Source: Clostridia bacterium (GTDB lineage Bacteria; Bacillota; Clostridia; Christensenellales; Christensenellaceae). Taken from it: a stretch of 52,922 bases of DNA. Both the position numbers and the translations under genes were made by a program. The notes beneath the pieces were generated by a model, which was not told where the DNA came from, ran no database searches, and saw only the letters and a program-made list of their open reading frames with translations. Positions 33,593 to 41,816 of the stretch are shown here, piece after piece (positions within the stretch are counted from its first letter, which is position 1; every line of letters starts with the position of its first letter). The DNA lies in the NCBI GenBank assembly GCA_014805015.1, contig JAAUYQ010000041.1, positions 47,802-100,723 on the forward strand, read 5' to 3'.

Positions 33593-34791
33593 CAGCTTCC
33601 GTGCTCGAACATGTATTCCAGTGCGCCCATGAGATCCTGCACGTCCTGCCGGGTCACAATATAGGGCGGCAGGAACCGGAGCGTGTTGCAGCCGGCGGTG
33701 GCGACGATGAACCCGAGATCAAAGAGTTTCACCATCGCCTCGTGGGCATCGAGGCGCTCCGTGAGCTGCAGGCCGAGCATCAGGCCCAGACCGCGCACAT
33801 CCGCGACATACTCCGGATGGGCTCCCTTCAGCTTGAACAGCTGATATTTGAAGAACTGGCCCATCTCCATGATGTCTTCGCACATCTTATCGTCGATGGC
33901 CCGCACCATGTAGCGGCCGGCCGTGCAGGCGAGGTGATTGCCGCCGAACGTGCTGCCGTGATCGCCGGGTCCGAATGTGGCGGCGGCATCCTTGGTTGCA
34001 AGGCAGGCGCCGATGGGAATGCCGTTCCCGAGGGCCTTGGCCAGGGTAGTGACATCCCCCCTGACGCCGAGGTATTCCTGGGCGAGGAACCGGCCCGTGC
34101 GGCCCATGCCGGTCTGGATCTCATCAATAATCAGCAGCGCCCCGACCTGGTCGCAGCGGCGGCGGATGGCCTTCACGAACAGCGCCGAGAGCGGGAAGAC
34201 GCCACCCTCGCCCTGGATCGTCTCGATGATGACGCCGCAGGTATTCTCATCGATGAGCTCGTCCACGGCGGCCACGTCGTCGCTTTCAATGAAGCGGAAA
34301 GTCAGGGCCGGCGGCTGAAAAGGCTGCTGGAAGCGGGGCTGCCCAGTGGCGGCAATTGTTGCGAGCGTGCGGCCGTGAAAACTGTTTTTGAGCGCCACGA
34401 AGTTGGCCTCTTTATTGCCTTTGTCATATGCACGTTTCTGGGCCAGCTTGAGAGCGCACTCATTGGCTTCGGCGCCGCTGTTGCCGAGGAAGACCTTGTC
34501 GTAGCCGGTGCGCTCGCAGAGCTGCTGCGCAAGCTGGGCCTGCTGCTCGTTATAGAAGTAATTGCTGGTGTGAATCAGCCGGTCGATCTGCCCTTTTAAA
34601 GCTTCCTTGAAGTGCTGATCGGAATAGCCGAGTGCGTTGACAGCGATACCGGCGAGGAAATCCTTATAGCTGTTGCCGGCGCTGTCATAGAGACGCATAC
34701 CTTCCCCGCGCTCAAAGGCTGCCGGGAGACGACTCCCGAACACGCCCATATAGTACTTTTCGTCAAGTTCTTTGATGTAATCGATTAACAT
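33592..34791 (-). CDS. argD: Acetylornithine aminotransferase
   Basis: 399 residues, PLP-dependent class III. NYFYNEQQAQLAQQLCERTG and GNSGAEANECALKLAQK bind substrate and phosphate; LLIIDEIQTGMGRTG holds the PLP-contacting Asp (about residue 222); TTLAKALGNGIPIGA holds the Schiff-base Lys (about residue 251). It converts N-acetylglutamate semialdehyde to N-acetylornithine. It follows argB by 10 bases. Related succinyl- or GABA-type aminotransferases look alike, but context supports ArgD. Confidence 0.95.
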   Translation of the reverse strand: MLIDYIKELDEKYYMGVFGSRLPAAFERGEGMRLYDSAGNSYKDFLAGIAVNALGYSDQHFKEALKGQIDRLIHTSNYFYNEQQAQLAQQLCERTGYDKVFLGNSGAEANECALKLAQKRAYDKGNKEANFVALKNSFHGRTLATIAATGQPRFQQPFQPPALTFRFIESDDVAAVDELIDENTCGVIIETIQGEGGVFPLSALFVKAIRRRCDQVGALLIIDEIQTGMGRTGRFLAQEYLGVRGDVTTLAKALGNGIPIGACLATKDAAATFGPGDHGSTFGGNHLACTAGRYMVRAIDDKMCEDIMEMGQFFKYQLFKLKGAHPEYVADVRGLGLMLGLQLTERLDAHEAMVKLFDLGFIVATAGCNTLRFLPPYIVTRQDVQDLMGALEYMFEHGS

Positions 34792-34801
34792 ATGTCTCTG
34801 C

Positions 34802-35686
34802 TCAGCCTGTCACCATCGTGCCGATGCCGGAATCGGTAAAGATCTCAAGAAGAATGGGATGCGGAATGGTCCCGTCCAGAATATGCACGCGCCGCACGCC
34901 GGCGTCGAGGGCATCGAGGCAGCTCTGCACTTTCGGCAGCATGCCGCCCTGGATGCGGCCGTCCTCAATCATGTTGTTGATATCGGAGCGGGAGGCGACG
35001 TAAAGAAGCGTGGAAGGATCATCGATCTGGGTGCGGATGCCGTCTGTGTCGGTCAGATAAATCAGCTTTTCCGCCTCGAGGGCCCCGGCAACGGCGCCCG
35101 CGGCGACATCGGCATTTATATTGTAGCTTTCGCCGTTTTCACCGACCCCGACCGGGGCAATAACCGGAATGTACTGATCCTTGAGCAGCATGTTCAGCAG
35201 ATCCACGTTGACTGAGATAATCTCGCCGACACTGCCGAGGTCGACCCCGTTTTCCGGCGCCCGTTTCCGGGCGCGGATGATATTGCCGTCAATACCGCAA
35301 AGACCGATGGCGGAGGCCTTCATCCCGTTCATCTCGGCGACGATATCCTTGTTGATCTTGCCGGCCAGCACCATCTGCACGACGGCCATCGTCTCGTCGT
35401 CGGTCACCCGCATGCCGTCCACAAAGTGCGGCTCCACGTCGAGTGCCTTCAGCATGCGGTTGATGTCAGGCCCGCCGCCGTGTACCAGAACGGGATTCAT
35501 GCCCACAAACTTGAGCAGGGTGACGTCCTCAAGGATCGACTGGGTGAGCTCCTCGCTCAGCATCGCGGAGCCGCCATACTTGATCACGACCGTCTTGCCG
35601 AACAGACGCTGTATGTAGGGGAGAGCTTCCACGAGCATCTGTGCCCGCTGCTGGTAGCCCTCCATCCGGGAATTTCCGTCTTCCAA
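34802..35686 (-). CDS. argB: Acetylglutamate kinase
   Basis: 294 residues from TTG 35686 (AAAGGA 6 bases before); ATG 35665 is a possible shorter start. Amino acid kinase fold: KTVVIKYGGSAMLSEEL near residue 30, VGMNPVLVHGGGPDINRML with the phosphate loop, NINADVAAGAVAGALEAEKL and GGMLPKVQSCLDAL. It phosphorylates N-acetylglutamate. The N-terminal helix before the kinase core is of the kind found in arginine-inhibited hexameric enzymes, so feedback inhibition by arginine is likely. Confidence 0.96.
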   Translation of the reverse strand: MEDGNSRMEGYQQRAQMLVEALPYIQRLFGKTVVIKYGGSAMLSEELTQSILEDVTLLKFVGMNPVLVHGGGPDINRMLKALDVEPHFVDGMRVTDDETMAVVQMVLAGKINKDIVAEMNGMKASAIGLCGIDGNIIRARKRAPENGVDLGSVGEIISVNVDLLNMLLKDQYIPVIAPVGVGENGESYNINADVAAGAVAGALEAEKLIYLTDTDGIRTQIDDPSTLLYVASRSDINNMIEDGRIQGGMLPKVQSCLDALDAGVRRVHILDGTIPHPILLEIFTDSGIGTMVTG

Positions 35687-35705
35687 ACCGTGTCCTTTCT
35701 GCTTC

Positions 35706-36740
35706 TTACAGGTAACTCGCGATCAGCGGCAGCCCCATGTCCTGCGGCAGACCGTACATGATATTCATATTCTGTACAGCCTGGCCGGAAGCGCCTTTGA
35801 GGAGATTGTCAAGCGCACTGAACAGCACCAGTTTGCCGGTCCGTTCAGCCATCTCAAAGCCGATCAGGCAGTTGTTGGAGCCGACAACGCCTTTGAGGTC
35901 CGGAAGCACGCCGGCCAGCAGATGCGTGAAGACAGCATCGTCATAGGCGTCATGCAGGCAGTCGGCAATGGCTTTTTCCGTAGCATCCGGTGCAAGGTCA
36001 GCGTAGATGGTCTCGAGAATGCCGCGATTTAGCGGCAGCAGGTGCGGCGTGAACTGCAGTGTGACCTGCTTGCCCGAAAGGTACGAGATCTCTTCTTCCA
36101 TCTCGGAAGTGTGGCGGTGACGGACCGGGTTGTACGCCTTGAAGTTACCCCAGACCTCGGCAAAGGAGTGATCAAGGTCTGCTTTGCGCCCCGCACCGGT
36201 AATACCGGAAGCACCGTCGACAATAATGCCCTTTTCGCTGATGAGGCCGGCTTTGAGGAGTGGTGTCAGCGCCAGAATGGCAGCAGTCGTGTAGCAGCCG
36301 GGATTGCCGACCAGACCGGCATTCTGGATTTCCTTGGCATAGAATTCCGGCAGGCCGAACACCGCGTCCTCGTTTTCCTTGGTAGCCGCGTGCTTGATGC
36401 CGTACCAGTCTTCGTAGAGACTGGCGCTGCGGTAGCGGAAATCCGGGGACAGGTCGATCACGCGCATGCCGGCAGAGAGCAGTTCCGGAACCACTTTCAT
36501 GGATTTGCCGCTTGGCAGGCAGACAAAGACAAGATCGACGGTCTGCCCGGCGAGCTCCTCGGGGTTCACAAGCTTCATCTTCTCAGCCTGCCTGAAGTTC
36601 GAGAAGATTTCCCCAAGCTCTTTGCCGACAAAGGACTGCGAAGCTGCTGATACAACCTTGACTTCGCTGTGGGCGCTGAGAAGACGCAGGAGCTCCGCTC
36701 CTGTGTAACCGGTGGCGCCTAGAACGCTGACTCTGATCAT
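35706..36740 (-). CDS. argC: N-acetyl-gamma-glutamyl-phosphate reductase
   Basis: 344 residues, full length. Rossmann motif VLGATGYTGAELLRLLSAHS at the N-terminus and the catalytic Cys in GLVGNPGCYTTAAILAL (about residue 149). It makes N-acetylglutamate semialdehyde with NADPH. GGGAGGATTAGG lies before the ATG. First gene of the operon argC-argB-argD-GNAT-small membrane protein; argJ, argG, argH, argF are not in the window. Confidence 0.97.
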   Translation of the reverse strand: MIRVSVLGATGYTGAELLRLLSAHSEVKVVSAASQSFVGKELGEIFSNFRQAEKMKLVNPEELAGQTVDLVFVCLPSGKSMKVVPELLSAGMRVIDLSPDFRYRSASLYEDWYGIKHAATKENEDAVFGLPEFYAKEIQNAGLVGNPGCYTTAAILALTPLLKAGLISEKGIIVDGASGITGAGRKADLDHSFAEVWGNFKAYNPVRHRHTSEMEEEISYLSGKQVTLQFTPHLLPLNRGILETIYADLAPDATEKAIADCLHDAYDDAVFTHLLAGVLPDLKGVVGSNNCLIGFEMAERTGKLVLFSALDNLLKGASGQAVQNMNIMYGLPQDMGLPLIASYL

Positions 36741-36785
36741 CCTAATCCTCCCTGAAAAAGTTGCTTTTCTGCCATTTTACCATAT

Positions 36786-36808
36786 ACGCAAAGTGCCCGT
36801 CTTTGCGT
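36786..36808. promoter_or_regulatory. 8-bp inverted repeat upstream of argC
   Basis: ACGCAAAG (36786-36793) and CTTTGCGT (36801-36808) are perfectly complementary with a 7-base centre, 46 bases upstream of the argC start. On the minus strand it overlaps the region where a promoter is expected (TATATG and TAAAAT follow). It does not resemble the A/T-rich ARG box, so it is only a candidate operator. Confidence 0.4.
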
Positions 36809-36923
36809 CAGGGTCCGCTGAGACAGGACGGCAGTGAGCCGGACATGCTATGCTGTATGGATGGAAAAGGCAGGGCCGTCTGCGGTCTGTCGTTTCAAAG
36901 CAGCGATCAGGGAGGAGGCGCTT

Positions 36924-37232
36924 GTGTCCGAGCGAAAGTCACGCGGGCTTATGACTGTTCTGGAAGGGCGGGAAGAGGAGGAACCGCAGCCAAGGCCGTC
37001 CAAGGCAGCAGCTGCATCGATTGTCCTTGGCATTGTGTCGATCACGGTCGGTTTCTCCGTCTGGGGAAGCTTCTTTGGCATTATCTGCGGGGCCATTGGC
37101 CTGATACTGGGACTCCGCTGCCGCCACGAATCGGAAGCCGGCAGGGCCGGTTTCTGGGCGTCCCTGATTGGGCTTGCTATCAGTATCTGTGTGGCGGCAC
37201 TGTTCATTCCCGGTTTCATCCAGGCTGTGTAG
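36924..37232 (+). CDS. DUF4190-like small membrane protein
   Basis: 102 residues from GTG 36924, chosen because GGAGGAGG ends 5 bases upstream. A charged N-terminal tail (about 1-28) is followed by two hydrophobic segments: AAAASIVLGIVSITVGFSVW, FFGIICGAIGLILGLRCRHE and a last AGFWASLIGLAISICVAALF. The A-x-x-S-x-x-LG-I pattern with GLILGxxxxxE is that of DUF4190 proteins. Role unknown. It is divergent from argC. Confidence 0.7.
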   Translation: MSERKSRGLMTVLEGREEEEPQPRPSKAAAASIVLGIVSITVGFSVWGSFFGIICGAIGLILGLRCRHESEAGRAGFWASLIGLAISICVAALFIPGFIQAV

Positions 37233-37534
37233 CAGGGCGCGTTCAGCAGCTAAAGGGAGCATGCTGGAGACAGCAGGGCAGGGCGTATGAAGTCTCAGAT
37301 ACGGGGCGAGACTGCTCAGACGGCGCGCGGCATTCTGCCGCACGAACCAGACGCCTCAAGGGTGCCGAGACAGGCGCAGAAATCCCAGGACACGGGGCGG
37401 CTGTGAACAGGATGGAGGACAAAAGGGCAACACAAGACTTCCCTATGCCGCGTGCAGCCCATTACCGCGCACATCTGGAATCAGGCAGGCAGCTGCAGTG
37501 GAGCAGTATGCCGCTGCCTGGACGGAGGCGGGCA
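37233..37534. other. Gene-free region before the riboswitch promoter
   Basis: About 300 bases without a credible coding frame or structured element that I can recognise. Confidence 0.4.
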
Positions 37535-37564
37535 TTGACAGTCTGCTCTGTGCGTGCCTAATAT
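37535..37564 (+). promoter_or_regulatory. Promoter of the btu operon
   Basis: TTGACA (37535-37540), 18-base spacer, TAATAT (37559-37564), directly upstream of the cobalamin riboswitch. Confidence 0.65.
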
Positions 37565-37574
37565 ACGAACAACA

Positions 37575-37740
37575 TATGTCATGCAGGCAGCATCCGGGAG
37601 TTCCGGATCCGGAAGCAGGTCAGAATCCTGCGCGGTGCCGCCGCTGTGTGGGCTTTCAAGGACGGCCGCTGATGGTCACCCGCAAGGGGAAGACCGGTCC
37701 TCTTCATGCCCGAGCCAGAAGACGACCTGCATGATGCGGA
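37575..37740 (+). promoter_or_regulatory. Cobalamin (AdoCbl) riboswitch
   Basis: Conserved core elements appear in the expected order: ATGCAGGCAGCATCCGGGAG (37581-37600), the GGTCAGAATCCTGCGCGGT stretch, then GCCGCCGCTGTG, and late in the element GAGCCAGAAGACGACCTGC, the B12 box. ATGCAGG (37581-37587) and CCTGCAT (37726-37732) pair to close the structure. An intrinsic terminator follows at 37782, so cobalamin binding probably stops transcription of the ABC importer. Confidence 0.88.
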
Positions 37741-37781
37741 AACGATGTCACGATGCATGACAGTGCCCGGAAACCCTGTCG

Positions 37782-37810
37782 GCCTGCGTGTTGCAGGCTG
37801 TTTTGTTTTC
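37782..37810 (+). terminator. Expression-platform terminator of the riboswitch
   Basis: GCCTGC and GCAGGC pair around a GTGTT loop and run into TGTTTTGTTTT. It sits between the aptamer and btuF. Confidence 0.75.
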
Positions 37811-37832
37811 GGGACGCCGCTGGAGGTGCCCC

Positions 37833-38849
37833 ATGAAAAGTGTATTCGCCGCCCTGATTATCGCCGTCCTGCTCCTTCTGAGTGCCTGCGGCGCTCAGCC
37901 GACTATTCTGACAAGTTCTGGTGCACCACAGACAGCGCCCGGCTCCGAGTTGCTGCCGGATGAAACCCCAGTCGCTGAGCTAGAAGAGACAGTCACCGTC
38001 TATCCGGTGACAGTGACAGATCTGGCAGGCTACGAGTCTACGGTGGCGTCTGCTGACCGCATTATCTCCCTGACGCCTTCCAATACATCGATTCTGGTGG
38101 CTGAGGGTGCGCAGGACCGCATTATTGCGGTCGACGATGAGTCGGCTGCGGCAGCACCGGATGCCCAGGTTGTCGGTGACTATACGGGTCCTGACGTGGA
38201 GCAGATCGTGGCCCTTGAACCGGATGTTATTTTCGCGGGCAACCGCATTCAGCAGGAAACCGTCGACCAGCTGCGCAGCATGGGTCTGCCCGTCATTGTC
38301 TCGGAGGCCACGGACTGGAATCAGGTGGGGCAGAGTTTCGAACTTATTGGCCGCGCGGTCAACGAGAACGACGCAGCAGCGCAGCTGACGCAGCAGCTGC
38401 AGGCAACGGTAGCTGAGGTGGAGTCCCTGGCCCCGGCCGAGCAGCTCACCTGCTACTACGTGCTCAGTTTCGGTGAACAGGGAAACTGGACCAGCGGGGA
38501 AGGCAGCTTCATCAATGAAATGATCCAGTTTGCAGGGGGCGTGCCGATTACGCAGGGCTCGCCCGCTGCCTGGCTTGATTATCCGCTCGAAGACCTGGTG
38601 GCGGCTGATCCGGACTGCATTCTTCTTGGCTCCGACGCCGGTTCCTATGAGCAGCTTTCCAAGGAGCCGGGATATGCAGATCTCACAGCCGTCCGCAACG
38701 GTCTTGTCTTCAGCATCAATTCGGCAGCGGTTTCGCAGCCAGGTCCCAATCTGAACGAGACGCTTCTGTCTGTTTCCGGAATCCTGAACGCCGCGGCGGC
38801 CGGGCCCGTCCCCACGCCGGAGTGGTACGGGCCGGAGGCCAGCGAGTGA
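37833..38849 (+). CDS. btuF: Cobalamin ABC transporter substrate-binding lipoprotein
   Basis: 338 residues from ATG 37833 (GGAGG upstream). Signal with lipobox LLSACGAQ, linker to about residue 60, then a peripl_BP_2 (class III) fold: YPVTVTDLAGYESTVAS, ADRIISLTPSNTSILVAEGA, DYTGPDVEQIVALEPDVIFAGN, and the second lobe with WTSGEGSFINEMIQFAGGVPI. Sequence alone would also allow a siderophore or heme binder; the B12 riboswitch upstream decides for cobalamin or another corrinoid. The stop overlaps btuC. Confidence 0.9.
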   Translation: MKSVFAALIIAVLLLLSACGAQPTILTSSGAPQTAPGSELLPDETPVAELEETVTVYPVTVTDLAGYESTVASADRIISLTPSNTSILVAEGAQDRIIAVDDESAAAAPDAQVVGDYTGPDVEQIVALEPDVIFAGNRIQQETVDQLRSMGLPVIVSEATDWNQVGQSFELIGRAVNENDAAAQLTQQLQATVAEVESLAPAEQLTCYYVLSFGEQGNWTSGEGSFINEMIQFAGGVPITQGSPAAWLDYPLEDLVAADPDCILLGSDAGSYEQLSKEPGYADLTAVRNGLVFSINSAAVSQPGPNLNETLLSVSGILNAAAAGPVPTPEWYGPEASE

Positions 38850-39853
38850 AAAAGCGCCTCCCGGCCCACATGCTGCTGATTCTGCTGCTCGTCCTGTGCG
38901 CTGGCCTGCTCGGGGCGGCTTTTCTCGTTGGCAGCAGCGGCATCTCTATCGGCGAGCTCATGGCGCTGATCCGCGGCGACGCGCCCACAGCCGTGGAAAC
39001 TGTCTTTCTGCAGCTGCGTCTGCCCCGGGCCATTGGCGCTCTGCTTGTCGGTGCCGCTCTGTCTCTGTCCGGCTGCACACTCCAGAGTGTGTTCCGCAAT
39101 CCCATGGCCGATCCGTTCGTACTGGGGATTTCCGCCGGTGCGGCTCTCGGGGCTGCGGTTGCCATGGCCTTTGGCGGAACGACGAGCGCCGCCGGCAGCA
39201 GCCTCGCCGCTCTGCTGAGCTTTGCGTCTGCCCTGCTCACCATTGCTGTCGTCTACACGATTGCCCGGGTACACGGCCGCGTCAGCACGTTCAGCCTGCT
39301 GCTCTCCGGCTTTACCATGAGCAGTCTGCTTTCGGCGCTGCTGAGCCTGCTCATGATCCTCAACCGGGACAAGATGGAGCAGGTTGTCATGTGGACCATG
39401 GGTTCGCTCTCGGCGATGTCATGGGAAAAAGTCCTGGTCGTGCTGCCTCTGGTTGCTGTCTGCGCGGCGCTTCTGATGCTGCAGGCGCGCACGCTCAATG
39501 TTATGCTCAGCGGTGATGAGAGCGCGGAGAGCCTCGGCGTGGACACGCACCGCGCGCGGCGCAATGTGCTTATCCTGACTTCGCTGCTCGCCGCCGCGGC
39601 GGTGAGTGTGAGCGGGGTAATTGGTTTTGTGGGCCTCATGGTGCCGCATCTGCTGCGGCTCGCGTCCGGTCCTGATAACCGGACGCTGATGCCGCTGTCT
39701 CTGGCAGGCGGTGCTGCCTACCTGCTGTTCTGCGACATGCTGGCGCGGACCGTTGTGCCGGGGAGGGAACTCCCGGTGGGTGTTGTGACGGCCATTCTAG
39801 GCGTACCGTTCTTTATTGTCCTGCTGCACCGTTCCCGGGGGAGCTCAGCCTGA
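38846..39853 (+). CDS. btuC: Cobalamin ABC transporter permease
   Basis: 335 residues from GTG 38846, which overlaps the btuF stop (GTGA); GGAGG lies 9 bases before. FecCD/BtuC family with about ten membrane helices: LRLPRAIGALLVGAALSLSG, QSVFRNPMADPFVLGISAGA, and the coupling region GVIGFVGLMVPHLLRLASGP (about residues 255-275), which contacts the ATPase. Ends with PFFIVLLHRSRG. Two copies form the channel with BtuD. Confidence 0.93.
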   Translation: MKKRLPAHMLLILLLVLCAGLLGAAFLVGSSGISIGELMALIRGDAPTAVETVFLQLRLPRAIGALLVGAALSLSGCTLQSVFRNPMADPFVLGISAGAALGAAVAMAFGGTTSAAGSSLAALLSFASALLTIAVVYTIARVHGRVSTFSLLLSGFTMSSLLSALLSLLMILNRDKMEQVVMWTMGSLSAMSWEKVLVVLPLVAVCAALLMLQARTLNVMLSGDESAESLGVDTHRARRNVLILTSLLAAAAVSVSGVIGFVGLMVPHLLRLASGPDNRTLMPLSLAGGAAYLLFCDMLARTVVPGRELPVGVVTAILGVPFFIVLLHRSRGSSA

Positions 39854-40632
39854 TGCAGATAAATGTGCAGAACCTGTCATACGCCGCAAGCGGAAGCGAA
39901 ATCCTGCGGGACATCTCCGCCTCTTTCGGACCCGGCCTCACGGCACTTCTCGGACCAAATGGGGCTGGCAAGACAACCTTTCTGCGGCTTCTTTCCGGTT
40001 TTCTGACGCCTATGGCCGGCCGGATTCTCCTTGATGGGGAGGATCTGCACAGCATTCCAGTAAAGCAGCGGGCGCAGCAGATTGCCATTGTTCCGCAGCA
40101 CGAGCGGTTTGATTACGATTTCAGTGTGATGGATATCGTTCTCATGGGCCGGATACCCTGGAAAAGGACGCTCGAAAGCGATACGGCCGAGGACAGGCAG
40201 ATTGCCCGGGAGGCGCTCTCGGAAGCCGGTATTGAGGAACTGGCAGAACGCTCGGTCCTGACGCTGTCCGGCGGCGAACGGCAGCGGGTCAGTATTGCCC
40301 GGGCCTTCTGCCAGCGCACGCCTGCCCTGCTGCTTGACGAGCCGGTCTCTGCGCTGGACATCCGCCATCAGGTGGGAATTCTTTCGGCCGTGCGGCGCTA
40401 TGTGCGTGAGCGCAGTCTGCTCGGGATCATCGTGCTGCACGATCTGAACCTGGCTGCCTGGTATGCCGGCCGTCTGATCCTGATGAAGAGGGGACAGATT
40501 GTGACGGAGGGACCGGCAGAGCAGGTCCTTGAGCAGAGCATACTGGAGGACGTGTACGAAACGGACGTCCGCATCCTGCGCGATGGTGAGGAAATGTATG
40601 TGCTTCCCAAGCTGGTGCGCGGGGCGGAATGA
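39853..40632 (+). CDS. btuD: Cobalamin ABC transporter ATP-binding protein
   Basis: 259 residues; ATG 39853 overlaps the btuC stop. Walker A GPNGAGKTT (about residues 34-42), Q-loop in AIVPQHERFDYDF, signature LSGGERQRVSIARAF (about 138), Walker B LLLDEPVSALD, H-loop LHDLNLAAWYA. It drives corrinoid import with BtuC and BtuF. The last gene of the operon; no clear terminator follows before the tRNA promoter. Confidence 0.94.
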   Translation: MQINVQNLSYAASGSEILRDISASFGPGLTALLGPNGAGKTTFLRLLSGFLTPMAGRILLDGEDLHSIPVKQRAQQIAIVPQHERFDYDFSVMDIVLMGRIPWKRTLESDTAEDRQIAREALSEAGIEELAERSVLTLSGGERQRVSIARAFCQRTPALLLDEPVSALDIRHQVGILSAVRRYVRERSLLGIIVLHDLNLAAWYAGRLILMKRGQIVTEGPAEQVLEQSILEDVYETDVRILRDGEEMYVLPKLVRGAE

Positions 40633-40679
40633 GCAGCTCTCTGAGGCGCCACCTGCCGGCGGCGAGCTCAAAATGGCAC

Positions 40680-40708
40680 TTGCGCGCGCTATTCTGTTTG
40701 GCTATACT
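40680..40708 (+). promoter_or_regulatory. Promoter of tRNA-Ala
   Basis: TTGCGC (40680-40685), 17-base spacer, TATACT (40703-40708), 31 bases before the tRNA. Confidence 0.7.
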
Positions 40709-40739
40709 TAAGAAGTCGCCGGAAGCGGCGCAGACAAAT

Positions 40740-40816
40740 GGGGCATTAGCGCAGCTGGCTAGCGCACCACACTGGCAGTGTGGGGGTCACCGGTTCGAAT
40801 CCGGTATGCTCCACCA
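40740..40816 (+). tRNA. tRNA-Ala (GGC anticodon)
   Basis: 77 bases with encoded CCA. Acceptor GGGGCAT pairs with ATGCTCC including the G3-U70 pair that marks alanine tRNAs. D arm GCGC...GCGC, anticodon stem CCACA/TGTGG with loop CTGGCAG (anticodon GGC, reads GCC/GCU), T arm ACCGG-TTCGAAT-CCGGT. Confidence 0.97.
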
Positions 40817-40823
40817 AATACAA

Positions 40824-40857
40824 CCCTCGGAACGATGTTGTTTCCGGGGGTTTCTTA
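40824..40857 (+). terminator. Terminator of the tRNA
   Basis: CCCTCGGAAC pairs with GTTTCCGGGGG (one G-U, one bulge) and is followed by TTTCTTAATT. Confidence 0.55.
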
Positions 40858-40892
40858 ATTATGCTGCACATTATCCAGGGATTTCCTTCAGT

Positions 40893-41195
40893 ATGAACAG
40901 CCGGAATAAACTCGTAGTTAGACAGTGCGATTGCAAATGCTGCATGTTGGTTGTAGATAAGTCCGTGTGGGACGACGGCAGCGTAGACTACAATATATCT
41001 ATCCAGGATTCGCGCTACGACCATGGCGTCAATTCCCTGTGGGGCCGCCTAAAGCGCGCCTTCAGAGTCCTTTTTGGAAAGCCAGTGTATTTCAACGATC
41101 TGTATATCGACGGGGAAGAGAAATATGCAGAACTCGTATCAGAGATGCAGGCGCTGCGGGACTTTCCAGACGATGCGTCAGATCAGGTGAAATAG
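40893..41195 (+). CDS. Unknown small protein with Cys-rich N-terminus
   Basis: 100 residues from ATG 40893, with AGGGA 12 bases upstream. VVRQCDCKCCMLVVDKSVWD carries C-x-C-x-C-C, possibly a metal site; DYNISIQDSRYDHGVNSLWG and RLKRAFRVLFGKPVYFNDLY follow. Proteins of this shape occur as uncharacterised genes in Bacillota and their prophages, but I cannot name a family. Its position right after a tRNA might hint at an integration site, though no integrase is near. The 3' end overlaps the convergent gene by 13 bases. Confidence 0.7.
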   Translation: MNSRNKLVVRQCDCKCCMLVVDKSVWDDGSVDYNISIQDSRYDHGVNSLWGRLKRAFRVLFGKPVYFNDLYIDGEEKYAELVSEMQALRDFPDDASDQVK

Positions 41196-41608
41196 AACAG
41201 ATTGGCGGCCTGAAGCAGCGTGTAGACCAGCATCCAGATGCCGGAACGGAGTACAATGGGCGCGGCTGCTGCGGCAGAAGCGGAGCGTTCCTGCCGCGCG
41301 GCTTTCCGCAGACCGGAAGCGCGGAACAGGCAGCGAATAAAGTCGACTGCGGCAAAGGCACCCAGAACGGCCATCGTGACCCAGTGCGCCGGCGGATACA
41401 GAAAAACGCTCACGGACAGACCGGCGATAGCTATGACGGCATAGACTGCGGCCGCAATTGTCAGCGGCAGAAAGAAACGCCGGGCGCTAAAAGCGTCCTC
41501 GACCCGCATGGATTTGACTTCCCTCCAGGTATACAGGCTGTAGCCGACCATCAGGCCGGCGAGCACGACAGCGACGCCAATATCGAGAGCGTACATCGAG
41601 GAATCCAA
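41183..41608 (-). CDS. Small membrane protein, unknown
   Basis: 141 residues from TTG 41608, chosen because AAGGAGG lies 6 bases upstream; the longer frame to 41731 has no such signal. Four hydrophobic segments: LDIGVAVVLAGLMVGYSLY, FFLPLTIAAAVYAVIAIAGL, WVTMAVLGAFAAVDFIRCLF and the last IWMLVYTLLQAANLFYF. An Arg/Ala-rich loop separates the third and fourth. Family not recognised. A TATAAT on the minus strand near 41655 is a possible -10. Confidence 0.7.
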   Translation of the reverse strand: MDSSMYALDIGVAVVLAGLMVGYSLYTWREVKSMRVEDAFSARRFFLPLTIAAAVYAVIAIAGLSVSVFLYPPAHWVTMAVLGAFAAVDFIRCLFRASGLRKAARQERSASAAAAAPIVLRSGIWMLVYTLLQAANLFYFT

Positions 41609-41816
41609 TATCAGCCTCCTTGCGTGGAAACGTTCGTGTCTCCAGAATAATAGACTATTATACAGCATCGGCCGCACGAAGCGCCCTCTGCATCCGGGCG
41701 GGCCGAGCCGGCACGGCTCCTGCTGACACACTTCTCATATATTGCCCATTACAGTATGCTGCGAAGAGTGAACGAAGTGTATTGCGTGAATGCGAGCGGA
41801 GACAGTGTACGAGGTG

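Noticed and set aside
33601..34599. A 332-codon plus-strand frame over argD
   Set aside because: Shadow of argD, which shows all catalytic residues.
36761..37561. A 266-codon plus-strand frame upstream of the riboswitch
   Set aside because: It conflicts with the DUF4190-like membrane protein, has Cys/Arg-rich random-like content and no start signal.
40740..41195. tRNA-Ala as attachment site of an integrated element
   Set aside because: No integrase, no repeat of the tRNA 3' end and no phage-like block was found downstream within the window.
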